Origin: Canibacter zhoujuaniae | GTDB taxonomy: Bacteria > Actinomycetota > Actinomycetes > Actinomycetales > Microbacteriaceae | Assembly: GCF_011752015.1 (NCBI RefSeq) | Contig: NZ_JAAIKA010000001.1 | Span: 558,001-622,000, forward strand | Length of the DNA: 64,000 bases | Reading direction: 5' to 3' | In this document: one piece after another, positions 35,701-43,035 of the stretch | Numbering within the stretch: the stretch's first letter is position 1 | How the letters are laid out: each line of letters opens with the position of its first letter | The notes under the pieces: generated by a model | The model's input: the letters and a program-made list of their open reading frames with translations, nothing else | What the model was told of the DNA's origin: nothing | Databases searched by the model: none | Position numbers and translations under genes: made by a program

Positions 35701-36313
35701 CATCGAAAAAATCAATGCGCACCGCTGATTCTGCCGCCGGCACGAAAACGTCAACAATACCGCCGCGCACAGCAAACTCGCCACGTTTTGTCACCATATC
35801 AACACGGTCGTAGCCGAGTTGCACAAGAGTTTCAGCAAAGCCGTTAGGCCCGCCCACACTAACCCCGTTAACGAGTCGCAAAGCTTCTGCGTCTGCCGCG
35901 GCCGGTGAGATTGCCTGCAAAATAGCGCGCACAGACGCGACCACTACGAGAGGGGTTTTTCCGTTGTGCTTACGCAGTTTGTTTAGCGCAACCATGCGTT
36001 TGCCAACCGTCTCGCGCGACGGGCTCAACCGCTCGTGCGGCAGTGTTTCCCAAGCCGGCAGTTCAACAGTTTCAGCCTCTGGCAAGAGAGCTGTTAACGA
36101 CAGTCTCAGCTGCTCTGCTTCACGACTGGTCGCCGCCACTAATAGGAGCGCACCAAGTTTGCCCTGTTGGATCCTGCGTTTATAAATTGCCGCAAGCAGC
36201 GGTGCTCTCAGCCCGTCTAACAGCGCAAAATTAGTGTCTTCTGTGGCGGCTGCTAGCGCAGCCTTGAAGGTGGTGTCGTGCTGCAGAATATTTGTAATGC
36301 TGGCAATGCTCAT
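32720..36313 (-). CDS. mfd: transcription-repair coupling factor
   Basis: Superfamily 2 DNA translocase of 1197 residues that dislodges stalled RNA polymerase and recruits UvrA. In order: UvrB-homology N-terminal region, the RNA-polymerase interacting CarD-like domain with AGDYVVHERHGIGRFIEL, the helicase core with Walker A SGDVGFGKTEIAVRAAFKA, Walker B box DEEQRFG, motif III SATPIPRTL, motif VI QLRGRVGRS, and the C-terminal TRCF domain. ATG 36313 has GGAGAAG about six bases upstream. It lies 18 bases after pth. Confidence 0.98.
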   Translation of the reverse strand: MSIASITNILQHDTTFKAALAAATEDTNFALLDGLRAPLLAAIYKRRIQQGKLGALLLVAATSREAEQLRLSLTALLPEAETVELPAWETLPHERLSPSRETVGKRMVALNKLRKHNGKTPLVVVASVRAILQAISPAAADAEALRLVNGVSVGGPNGFAETLVQLGYDRVDMVTKRGEFAVRGGIVDVFVPAAESAVRIDFFDDEVDDLRQFAVTDQRSAASIKHLDIWPARELLLTPDVRSRAGALRATMPQQSELLEKIAAGINAEGMESLLPYLVERQYALTELLPENSWVTVVSPEKVVARADSLAETNAEFLAAAWSAAAGEGSNTVPVMPDGDHSGMFTLTQVRAQGVHTVWHTMATFADSAQSVEATPLETSVGSDPAEHTAGLIKTWLQDNKYAVVVAGSTGAADRATEILLEFGLPVEKTPALPDDPQEKIVYVAIGEAVSGFASAGSGLLLATETELFGRQLSQQQMRGNKPLRRRGKNVVDPLQLKAGDYVVHERHGIGRFIELTQREIPADQPGEKPQKREYLVLEYAPSKRGLPADNLFVPTDQLGQLSRYVGAEAPKLSKMGGSDWASAKKKARKAVRDIAIQLAKLYAARSQAKGHAFSPDTPWQNELEEAFPYVETQDQMAAIEAVKRDMESSRPMDRLVSGDVGFGKTEIAVRAAFKAVQDNKQVVILVPTTLLVKQHFETFQNRFAGFPVRLKALSRFQTDKEAKQILSDLAAGSIDVVIGTHRLLSENVKYKDLGLVVIDEEQRFGVEHKDALKALKANVDVLAMSATPIPRTLEMAVTGIREMSTLATAPEDRHPILTFVGQFNEAQVAAAIRREMLREGQIFFVHNRVSSIHRIAKKIQDLVPEARVAVAHGRMAQNELEQVVVDFYERQYDVLVTTTIVETGLDIANANTIIIDGAEKYGLSQLHQLRGRVGRSRERAYAYFLYDPAKPLTEAAYERLDTIAQHNELGAGMQVALKDLELRGAGNLLGGEQSGHIAGVGFDLYLRMIGEAVDTFKGEDIKENVELVIEIPVDARIPDEFIDSERLRLEAYQKLAAAAHPNAAEGAIDLVLEELTDRYGAVPEQVAELVKVTRIRKTAAALGATKVLVLDGALRIEAVTLPESRQLRLVRLYPGAEYDDSRGRMTVPLPRGLQKGYVSQWDAPQLSPDEALDGDLVAWIARVFENIFAPPKSQTE

Positions 36314-36331
36314 CTCAAGCTTCTCCTGACC

Positions 36332-36913
36332 CTAGACACGACCGTGAAATTTTTGCTGTGCTGCGGTCAGGCCGCTGTTTATGATCTCAAGTGCGGCATC
36401 CGCAGCGTCAGCGATGAGCGCTCCGAGGTTTGCCCGCTCTGTTTTTGTAAACGGCGAGAGCACAAAATTAGCGACATCCATCTGCCCGGGTGGGCGGCCA
36501 ATGCCGATCCGCACACGGTTAAAGTCTGGAGTGTTTAAAGCTTTTGCGATGTCCCGCAGGCCGTTGTGACCGCCGTGCCCACCGCCGTTTTTAAGTCTCA
36601 CCGTGTCAAAGGGAATATCTAATTCGTCGTGCAGCACGATAATGCGTGCGGGTGCGATATTGAAGTACTTTGCAGCGGCAGCCACCGGCCCGCCGCTGGT
36701 GTTCATATAGCTGTGCGGTTTCGCAAGCACAAGTTTTGCGCCGCCCGGCCTCTCCCAACCCTCCGCGATCTGATTGTTTGTGCGATGTGAGGCAAAACGA
36801 GCTCCGATACGGTGAGCCAGTTCTTGCACCGCCATTTCGCCGATGTTGTGGCGCGTTTCCTCATAGCGGGCACCGGGGTTTCCGAGCCCAGCTATCAACC
36901 ATGTATCGCTCAC
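36332..36913 (-). CDS. pth: peptidyl-tRNA hydrolase
   Basis: Frees tRNA from drop-off peptidyl-tRNA. 193 residues with the family signature: IAGLGNPGARYEETRHNIGEM (catalytic His22 in RHNIG), KPHSYMNTSGGPV, and HDELDIPFDTVRLKNGGGHGGHNGLRD. The GTG start at 36913 has no obvious ribosome site. It follows rplY but is separated by a terminator, so it may also have its own promoter in the 58 bases after the hairpin. Confidence 0.96.
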   Translation of the reverse strand: MSDTWLIAGLGNPGARYEETRHNIGEMAVQELAHRIGARFASHRTNNQIAEGWERPGGAKLVLAKPHSYMNTSGGPVAAAAKYFNIAPARIIVLHDELDIPFDTVRLKNGGGHGGHNGLRDIAKALNTPDFNRVRIGIGRPPGQMDVANFVLSPFTKTERANLGALIADAADAALEIINSGLTAAQQKFHGRV

Positions 36914-36971
36914 GGGATCACTGCTTTCTTATTTACTGCCGGATCTTGACCTTTGTATGCAACAAGACCAA

Positions 36972-37009
36972 AGACCCGCAGGCATTTACTCAGAAATACC
37001 TGCGGGTCT
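36972..37009 (-). terminator. terminator between rplY and pth
   Basis: Arms 36972-36982 and 36999-37009 pair perfectly, then one mismatch and four A-T pairs (36984-36987 with 36994-36997), leaving a 6-nt loop. On the minus strand it is followed by TTTGG. It lies 15 bases after the rplY stop. Confidence 0.8.
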
Positions 37010-37024
37010 CGTTTAAAGAATGCT

Positions 37025-37666
37025 TTACTCAGCGCTTTCCTCTGAGTCTTCTGCAGATTCTTCAGCAGACTCTTCATCAGAAGCTTCTTCAGTCTCATTA
37101 AGCTCATCAATGGTTGATTCAGTCTCAACCACAGGGATAGCTACCTGCACGATAAGCGCTTCAGCATCGCCAACAAGCTCAACGCCCTTAGGCAGTTCAA
37201 CGTCGCCAGCGAGAATCTGAGTGCCTTCTTCAGCACCTTCAACGCTAACGCTGAAGGCCTCTGGAATATCGGTTGCTGGTGCGCTCACCAGGATTGTGTT
37301 GGTCTCCTGCAGCGCGGTGGTGCCTGCGAATGGCTCACCCTCAACGTGCACAGGAACTTCAACCTCAACGGTTTCGCCCTTAGAGACAACAACAAAATCA
37401 ACGTGCTCGATGATCTGACGCACTGGATCCTTCTGCACATCCTTCACAAGTGCGAGCTGTTTGCCACCCTCGAATGAGAGCTCCACGAGCGCATTCTTGT
37501 GACGTACGATTAGGCTCAGCGGGTGGGTCTCTACAGTCAGGTGCAGTGGATCGATCCCGTGGCCGTAAACAACAACCGGGGTCTGACCGGCTGCACGTAG
37601 CTTACGCGCTACACCCTTACCAAAGCTCTCGCGCACAACTGCGTCGAGCTTGCTTGCATTGCTCAT
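37025..37666 (-). CDS. rplY: 50S ribosomal protein L25 / general stress protein Ctc
   Basis: 5S rRNA-binding protein of the long, CTC-type class, 213 residues. The N-terminal L25 domain shows GKGVARKLRAAGQTPVVVYG and FVVVSKGETVEVEVPVHVEGEP, followed by the TL5-type second beta domain, and an acidic Glu/Ser-rich tail (EASDEESAEESAEDSEES). AAGGAG precedes ATG 37666 by about eight bases. It sits between prs and pth, the usual actinobacterial position. Confidence 0.96.
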   Translation of the reverse strand: MSNASKLDAVVRESFGKGVARKLRAAGQTPVVVYGHGIDPLHLTVETHPLSLIVRHKNALVELSFEGGKQLALVKDVQKDPVRQIIEHVDFVVVSKGETVEVEVPVHVEGEPFAGTTALQETNTILVSAPATDIPEAFSVSVEGAEEGTQILAGDVELPKGVELVGDAEALIVQVAIPVVETESTIDELNETEEASDEESAEESAEDSEESAE

Positions 37667-37908
37667 AATTTACTCCTTACTAACGGGCGGCACCGAAGAT
37701 GGTGTTTGCCCAAACTGTGTTTGTGCTCTCGTCGAGACACACGGAAACCAGAAAGTCTGGGCGCCCGCGTCGATAACGGAGTGCTGATTTTTGCTGCGCT
37801 GCGACAGATCCGCTACGCGCACCAGCCTCCCTCGCCGAAGTACCGTATAAGCATACCGTATTAACAGATACAGCGCACCCGCAGCACGCTACATCAGAGC
37901 CACTCTGC
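37667..37908 (-). promoter_or_regulatory. 242-base prs-rplY intergenic region; likely promoter and long rplY leader
   Basis: Longest gene-free stretch in the window. On the minus strand a candidate -10 box TATGCT lies near 37855-37850, giving a leader of about 170 bases. The leader contains CCAGA-CTT-TCTGG and a TGTGTCTC / GAGAGCACA hairpin before the rplY ribosome site. I see no tRNA, small gene or known riboswitch. An open frame across it (37680-37925) has no family-like content. Confidence 0.4.
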
Positions 37909-38889
37909 TTAAGCTGCGCCCTCAAACATTGAGGTTACTGAGCCGTCTTCGAACACCTCACGAATGGCTGCGGCCAGCAGCGGTGCTATTGACAGCACGG
38001 TGAGGTTGTCGAACTGCTTTTCTGCTGGAACAGGCAGAGTATCGGTCACAACCACCTCGTTAATATGCGGCGCGTTTAACACCTCAGGTGCTTTGCCAGA
38101 GAAAATCGGGTGGGTTGCTGCAATAGTGACGCCGCGCGCACCGTTCTTTACAAGTGCCTCAGCTGCCTTTGCGATTGTGCCACCGGTGTCAATCATGTCG
38201 TCAACCATAAGGCACCAGCGATCCTTCACATCACCCACAATTTCATGCACGCTGACCTGGTTTGCCACCTTCGGGTCGCGACGCTTGTGAATAATTGCCA
38301 GCGGCGCACCAAGCTGATCGCTCCACACGTCAGCCACACGCACACGACCCATGTCTGGTGACACAATGGTGAGGTCGTCGCGATCCTTAAACTGAGCACG
38401 GAAGTGCTCGAGCAGCACCGGCATCGCAAACAGATGATCCACCGGACCGTCAAAGAAGCCCTGAATCTGCGCGGCGTGCAGATCGACCGACATAATCCGA
38501 TCGGCGCCTGCCGCCTTAAAGAGATCCGCAATCAGACGGGCTGAAATTGGCTCACGGCCGCGACCTTTTTTGTCCTGCCGCGAGTATGGATAGAACGGCA
38601 CAACAACGGTAATGCGTTTAGCTGAGGCGCGCTTTAGAGCATCGACCATAATCAGCTGTTCCATCACATTCTCGTTGATGGGGTCGATGTGCGACTGCAA
38701 CACAAAGGCGTCGGTGCCGCGCACGCTTTCATTAAAACGTGCGTAAATCTCGCCGCTCGCAAAAGTGCGAATCTCGGTTTCTAGCACCTCTGCGCCCAGT
38801 TCAGCTGCAACGTTGTGTGCAAGCTCAGGGTAGGCGCGACCCGTAACTAGAACAAGCTTCTTCTGCCCGGCCTTTTCAATTCCGCTCAT
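37909..38889 (-). CDS. prs: ribose-phosphate pyrophosphokinase
   Basis: Makes PRPP from ribose-5-phosphate and ATP for purine, pyrimidine, histidine and NAD synthesis. 326 residues, class I. Features: FASGEIYARFNESVRG, the ATP-flexible loop FYPYSRQDKKGRGREPISARL, VDLHAAQIQGFFDGPVDHL, and the PRPP loop MVDDMIDTGGTI. ATG 38889 follows the glmU stop by six bases, so the two are co-transcribed, as in most Gram-positive genomes. Confidence 0.98.
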   Translation of the reverse strand: MSGIEKAGQKKLVLVTGRAYPELAHNVAAELGAEVLETEIRTFASGEIYARFNESVRGTDAFVLQSHIDPINENVMEQLIMVDALKRASAKRITVVVPFYPYSRQDKKGRGREPISARLIADLFKAAGADRIMSVDLHAAQIQGFFDGPVDHLFAMPVLLEHFRAQFKDRDDLTIVSPDMGRVRVADVWSDQLGAPLAIIHKRRDPKVANQVSVHEIVGDVKDRWCLMVDDMIDTGGTIAKAAEALVKNGARGVTIAATHPIFSGKAPEVLNAPHINEVVVTDTLPVPAEKQFDNLTVLSIAPLLAAAIREVFEDGSVTSMFEGAA

Positions 38890-38895
38890 AATAAG

Positions 38896-40341
38896 TTAAC
38901 GCTCTCCATCTTTGGGAATATTTGCTGCTGCTGCGGCTTTTGCTGAAGTAGTATCTGGGCGGTTAGCTGCCACCCACCCCTCAAAGTTACGCTGCGCGGC
39001 AACACTCATTGCGAGCGCGCCCGGCGCAACCTCCTTACGCACAACGGCTCCTGCCGCTGTGTAAGCTCCTGCTCCAATTGTGACCGGCGCAACAAGCACA
39101 CTCTTCGATCCAACGCGGGCGCTCTCCCCGATATTGGTGCGGTGTTTGTTTACGCCGTCATAGTTGGCGATGATAGTGCCAGCGCCGATATTAGCTTCTG
39201 CGCCGATGCTGGCGTCTCCCACATAACTTAGGTGAGGCACTTTCGCCCCGTCACCAATCTGTGTGTTTTTTGATTCCACAAAGGCGCCGATCTTACCTGC
39301 GACGCCGAGGGTGGTGCCCGGGCGGATGTATGAGAATGGCCCGACTGTCGCATTCGCAGCGATTGTTGCGCCGTGCACCTCTGAGCGCAGCACGAGCGCA
39401 TCCGCGCCAACAAATGTGTCTGCGAGAGTTGTTGCCGGCCCCACAACCGCACCGGATTCAATAACTGTGTTACCGCGCAGTATCGAACCGGGCTCGATAA
39501 CAGCGTCGGCTGCAATTTGCACAGTAACGTCTACGTAACTTGCGGCCGGGTCTGTGAAGGTCACACCATTTCTTTGATGCTGCTCGATAGTGCGGCGGTT
39601 GAGCTCTGTGCCAGCTGCCGCAAGCTGCACGCGATCGTTGACGCCCGCAATAACCCAGCTGTCGTCGGTTGCGTGCGCGAGCACCCTACCGCCGCTTGCA
39701 AGAATCTTCGCGGCCGCGTCGGTCAGGTATTTTTCTCCCTGCGCGTTGTTGGTGTCGATAGTTTGCAGCGCAGCAGCTAACGCGGCGGTGTCGAAAACAT
39801 AAATTCCGCCGTTAATTTCGGTTATCTGGCGCTCTAAGACGCTTGCGTCTTTTTCTTCCACGATGCCAATAACGTCGCCGCTCTCATCGCGAATAATGCG
39901 CCCCAGGCCTTTCGGATCGTCGAATATAGCAGACAAAATAGACATCTGCGCGCCCGCTTCGCTGTGCCCAGCGAGCAGGTTCTCAAGTGTGGCAACGTCA
40001 ATTAACGGCACATCTCCGGAGAGCACGACCACATCGCCCTGAAAGTGTTCAGGGAGCGCACCAAGAGCGCTCTCAACAGCACGTCCGGTGCCCGGTATCT
40101 CATCCTGCTCAACAATTAGAACGTCTGGCGCGAATGCGCTAATGGTTGCAGCAACCCGTTCTTTTTCGTGTCGCACAACCGCCACAATATATTCTGGATT
40201 TAGGCCCTCGGCGGTTGTGAGCACGTGCTCAATCAAAGCGCGACCGCCGATCGGGTGCAGCACTTTCGGCAATGAAGATTTCATTCGCGTACCCTGACCC
40301 GCGGCCAAAATCACAACCGCTACTGCCCGGCCATCACGCAT
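38896..40341 (-). CDS. glmU: bifunctional GlmU: glucosamine-1-P acetyltransferase / UDP-GlcNAc pyrophosphorylase
   Basis: Last two steps of UDP-N-acetylglucosamine synthesis for peptidoglycan. 481 residues. The N-terminal nucleotidyltransferase has LAAGQGTRMKSSLPKVLHPIGG and SGDVPLI; the C-terminal half is a left-handed beta-helix of hexapeptide repeats with the acetyl-CoA region GEGTIIANYDGVNKHRT-like (here GAGTIIANYDGVNKHRTNIG). The extreme C-terminus is a short Ala-rich tail. ATG 40341 is 48 bases after the end of tRNA-Gln on the same strand. Confidence 0.97.
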   Translation of the reverse strand: MRDGRAVAVVILAAGQGTRMKSSLPKVLHPIGGRALIEHVLTTAEGLNPEYIVAVVRHEKERVAATISAFAPDVLIVEQDEIPGTGRAVESALGALPEHFQGDVVVLSGDVPLIDVATLENLLAGHSEAGAQMSILSAIFDDPKGLGRIIRDESGDVIGIVEEKDASVLERQITEINGGIYVFDTAALAAALQTIDTNNAQGEKYLTDAAAKILASGGRVLAHATDDSWVIAGVNDRVQLAAAGTELNRRTIEQHQRNGVTFTDPAASYVDVTVQIAADAVIEPGSILRGNTVIESGAVVGPATTLADTFVGADALVLRSEVHGATIAANATVGPFSYIRPGTTLGVAGKIGAFVESKNTQIGDGAKVPHLSYVGDASIGAEANIGAGTIIANYDGVNKHRTNIGESARVGSKSVLVAPVTIGAGAYTAAGAVVRKEVAPGALAMSVAAQRNFEGWVAANRPDTTSAKAAAAANIPKDGER

Positions 40342-40389
40342 CTAAGTACCTGCCTCAAGCGAATAGGTTATATCAGCTGTTGCTGATCG

Positions 40390-40461
40390 CTCCGCCTCCA
40401 GGATTCGAACCTGGACCTAACAGCTCCAAAGGCTGCTGTGCTGCCGTTACACTAAGGCGGA
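40390..40461 (-). tRNA. tRNA-Gln (anticodon UUG)
   Basis: Minus-strand cloverleaf: acceptor TCCGCCT with AGGCGGA (seven perfect pairs), D arm GTGTAACGGC, anticodon arm GCAGC-CTTTGGA-GCTGT giving UUG, T arm CCAGG-TTCGAAT-CCTGG, discriminator G. CCA is not encoded. It lies just before glmU, a common actinobacterial arrangement. Confidence 0.96.
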
Positions 40462-40502
40462 ACAGTGGCAACCGCGGTGCGGCTGTCACCGCGTTCTATT
40501 CT

Positions 40503-40535
40503 GCCAGAAACATTTCGTAGCGTGAAATTTCTGGC
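40503..40535. promoter_or_regulatory. long inverted repeat upstream of marR-type gene, probable operator
   Basis: GCCAGAAA at 40503-40510 pairs with TTTCTGGC at 40528-40535, and ATTTC/GAAAT inside extends the symmetry (12-bp arms with a two-base bulge, 7-base centre). It lies 13 bases before the MarR-type start and also reaches toward the probable tRNA-Gln promoter on the other strand. Confidence 0.6.
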
Positions 40536-40548
40536 AAACTTTATTCTT

Positions 40549-41049
40549 ATGACAAAAGCAGACGAGGTCACCCGCATCCTCCAGGAATGGAGTCAGTCGC
40601 GACCCGACCTTGATTTCTCCCCCCTAGCAGTGTTTTCGCGCCTGCATCGCGTCGCGAAACAGCTCAATCGCGCACGCGGGGCAGCGTTCGAGGATGCTGG
40701 TCTCGAACTCTGGGAGTTTGATGTGTTAGCCGTGCTGCGGCGCGCCGGCGCTCCGCACCGTGTCAGCACCAAGGTTTTAGTGAGCGAGACTATGGTCACC
40801 AGCGGCACCATGACAAACCGTATCGATCGCATGGTGCGGCGGGGCCTGGTTGTGCGCACCCAAAACCCGGACGATGGTCGTGGCGTGCTCGTTGAGATGA
40901 CCGCCACCGGACGTGATTTGGTTGACCGTGCGGTAGAAAACCTCACCGCCGCCGAAGCGGCGCTGCTGAGCGGAATGACCCGTGCAGAGCGCGACCGTCT
41001 CGCAAGCCTCCTAACGAAGCTGTCAGTTGTCGTCAGTGCTAACGAGTAG
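40549..41049 (+). CDS. MarR family transcriptional regulator
   Basis: Dimeric winged-helix regulator of 166 residues. The DNA-binding core has LELWEFDVLAVLRRAGAP, LVSETMVTSGTMTNRIDRMVRRGLVVRTQNPDDGRGVLVEMTATG, with the wing Asp-Asp-Gly-Arg typical of MarR. ATG 40549 is chosen; the frame upstream crosses the palindrome and is not protein-like. Its stop overlaps the stop of the convergent amidase gene by 27 bases. The signal is unknown; phenolic or amphipathic ligands are usual in the family. Confidence 0.92.
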   Translation: MTKADEVTRILQEWSQSRPDLDFSPLAVFSRLHRVAKQLNRARGAAFEDAGLELWEFDVLAVLRRAGAPHRVSTKVLVSETMVTSGTMTNRIDRMVRRGLVVRTQNPDDGRGVLVEMTATGRDLVDRAVENLTAAEAALLSGMTRAERDRLASLLTKLSVVVSANE

Positions 41050-43017
41050 CAGCTCTGCTGCGTATGCACCGTTAGCTCCCTGCGCTTCAACGACACCAAC
41101 AAGGGCGCCGAAAGCTGGGTTCAGGCCATAATCTGGTTTTTCCACCAGCACCTGCACTTCCCAGTCTCCCTGCTCTGAAGCTTTAGCAGTGGCCGCAGCA
41201 GCTGCCAGCTGCACACGAATCTCAGCCTCTGCAATGTTGGTTTTACCGCGGGCGATAACCTCCCAGGCTGCGCCAGCATCACGCACTTCAAAGGAGGCAG
41301 CATAAACTTCTCGCAAAGCAAACTCGACGCCCTCAAAGTTTTGCAGGCTATCACCCGGTAATTTGGGTGCCGTAGCGGGGGTTGGGCGTGTGCCGTATCC
41401 GTCTAGTAGCGTCGCGTACTGCAACAGCGCGATGTCGTCGTAGGCACGGCCAGCCAAAGTAACTCCGATGGGCACTCCGGTGTCTGACATTGCCCCCATC
41501 GACACAGTTACCGATGGGATGCCAAAGTGGCGCAGCGCGTAATTGCCATTGGAGAAGAGCACACCGTTAAGCCAGGTGTGATCATTCGCGGCCTGCTCCC
41601 GCTCAGAGTCTTCGGCACCGATATCTGCGTTTGCAGGGAACACGATTCCGTCATATCCGTTAGCGGCGAGCCAGCTTTCAAACAGTTCTTCACGAAGCTT
41701 CACAAGCGCGCGTAAACCGTCAGCAAAATCTGTTCGTTCGCGCGGATCCGCAAGCCCCTCCTGCGCATATTTTACAACCGCACGATACCGATTTTCGTAG
41801 TCTTCAACTTCCTCATAGCGGTCGGGCAGAGTGCCCGGCCAGAGCGGGAAAATCGTGTCTGGGTCGACCGCAGTAAGGTCTGGAATGTTTGGATCACCGT
41901 TCGCCAGCAGGAAGTCATTCCAACCGAATGCCAGGAAGTGATTAAATTCGGTGTCCATCCAGCCGTCTGGGAGCACACCGAGGCGCGCAACATTCTCACC
42001 TGCGGGTTTGTCTCCCTCATACTGCTCAATGAGCGGGAAGTCGGTTTCAACCACGGTTGCCCCGCATTCTTCGAGGCGTTTAACGGTTTCGGCCCAGAGC
42101 TCTAGCACACTCTCGCGCACCGGCATTGGGAAGTTCGGATCTTTACCGAGGTACATGCGCGGCGCAGCGAAGGTTTTACCCTGCAGTGCCTCACTGTCAA
42201 ACAGGAGAGCGTAATCTGCCGGACGGTGTGCGCTCGGTTTCGGTATGTCGATAACGTTTTGGTGCCGCCAAAAATCGCCGCGTGTCTCACTGTCATCAGC
42301 GACCAGTGTGTTCAAAATACGCAGCATGTCTGCCATAGAACGGGTGTGCGGCACAACCACGTCGCGCGCTGGAAACAGCGGCCAGTTGCCGCGGATAGAC
42401 AGCACGCCCCAGCTCGGAGTGTAGGCGCACAAACCGTTGTTTGAGGCTGGGCTGCGACCTGAGGAAACGGTTTCTTCTCCCATCCCGAACACCGCAAAAT
42501 TTGCTGCTGTGGCAACAGCTGATCCGTTTGAAGAGCCGGAAGCGTAAGCAGCTGCGAGATAGTTGCGATTGTATGGATTCTCTGCCCGCCCGTAAACACC
42601 GCGCTGCATACCCCCGTCTGCCATCGGCGGCATGTTTGTCTTACCAATCAACACGGCGCCTGCGGCTTTTAGCTGTGCAACAGTGAAGGCGTCCCACTGC
42701 GCTACAAGCCCCTGAAACGCCGGTGAACCGCTGGCAACTGTCAAGCCCTCTGCCATATATGAGTCTTTAATCGTGTAGGGCACACCTTCTAGGGGGCGAG
42801 CGGTGCCGTTCGCCCAGCGTTCGTGCGACTCACGCGCAGCGGCGAACATCTCCGGGTTGAATACGATAATCGAATTGAGGGCTGCGCCGCCGTGATCAAA
42901 CTCTGCGATTCGGCGCATATACGCTGCAAGCACCTGCACCGGGCTGAGCAGCCCGTGTGCATAGTTCAGCAGCAGCTCGTCGATAGAGATTTCGTAGAGA
43001 TTAATTTCAGCACTCAC
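41023..43017 (-). CDS. amidase signature family protein with C-terminal extension
   Basis: Ser-cisSer-Lys amidohydrolase of 664 residues. Catalytic Lys84 is in GVPYTIKDSY, the cis-Ser is Ser162/163 in ASGSSNGSAV and the nucleophile is Ser186 in GEETVSSGRSPA. The signature deviates from the common GGSSGGS and DTGGSIR forms but keeps the catalytic residues. The amidase fold ends near residue 550; about 100 residues follow (VEFALREVYAASFEVRDAG...), rich in Ala and Glu, of unknown role. GTG 43017 lies three bases after the LysR stop, inside a 12-base tandem repeat. Cytoplasmic, no signal peptide. Probably co-transcribed with the LysR gene. Confidence 0.88.
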   Translation of the reverse strand: MSAEINLYEISIDELLLNYAHGLLSPVQVLAAYMRRIAEFDHGGAALNSIIVFNPEMFAAARESHERWANGTARPLEGVPYTIKDSYMAEGLTVASGSPAFQGLVAQWDAFTVAQLKAAGAVLIGKTNMPPMADGGMQRGVYGRAENPYNRNYLAAAYASGSSNGSAVATAANFAVFGMGEETVSSGRSPASNNGLCAYTPSWGVLSIRGNWPLFPARDVVVPHTRSMADMLRILNTLVADDSETRGDFWRHQNVIDIPKPSAHRPADYALLFDSEALQGKTFAAPRMYLGKDPNFPMPVRESVLELWAETVKRLEECGATVVETDFPLIEQYEGDKPAGENVARLGVLPDGWMDTEFNHFLAFGWNDFLLANGDPNIPDLTAVDPDTIFPLWPGTLPDRYEEVEDYENRYRAVVKYAQEGLADPRERTDFADGLRALVKLREELFESWLAANGYDGIVFPANADIGAEDSEREQAANDHTWLNGVLFSNGNYALRHFGIPSVTVSMGAMSDTGVPIGVTLAGRAYDDIALLQYATLLDGYGTRPTPATAPKLPGDSLQNFEGVEFALREVYAASFEVRDAGAAWEVIARGKTNIAEAEIRVQLAAAAATAKASEQGDWEVQVLVEKPDYGLNPAFGALVGVVEAQGANGAYAAELLLVSTDDN

Positions 43018-43035
43018 AATTTAACTCACAATTTC
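43012..43035. repeat. 12-base tandem duplication at the LysR stop / amidase start
   Basis: ACTCACAATTTA followed by ACTCACAATTTC on the plus strand. One copy encodes the last LysR codons, the other supplies the GTG start of the amidase gene. Confidence 0.8.

Noticed and set aside
37680-37925. 81-codon open frame on the minus strand between prs and rplY
   Set aside because: It overlaps the prs end, has no ribosome site, and its Ser/Arg/Cys-rich content fits no family; better read as leader and promoter DNA.
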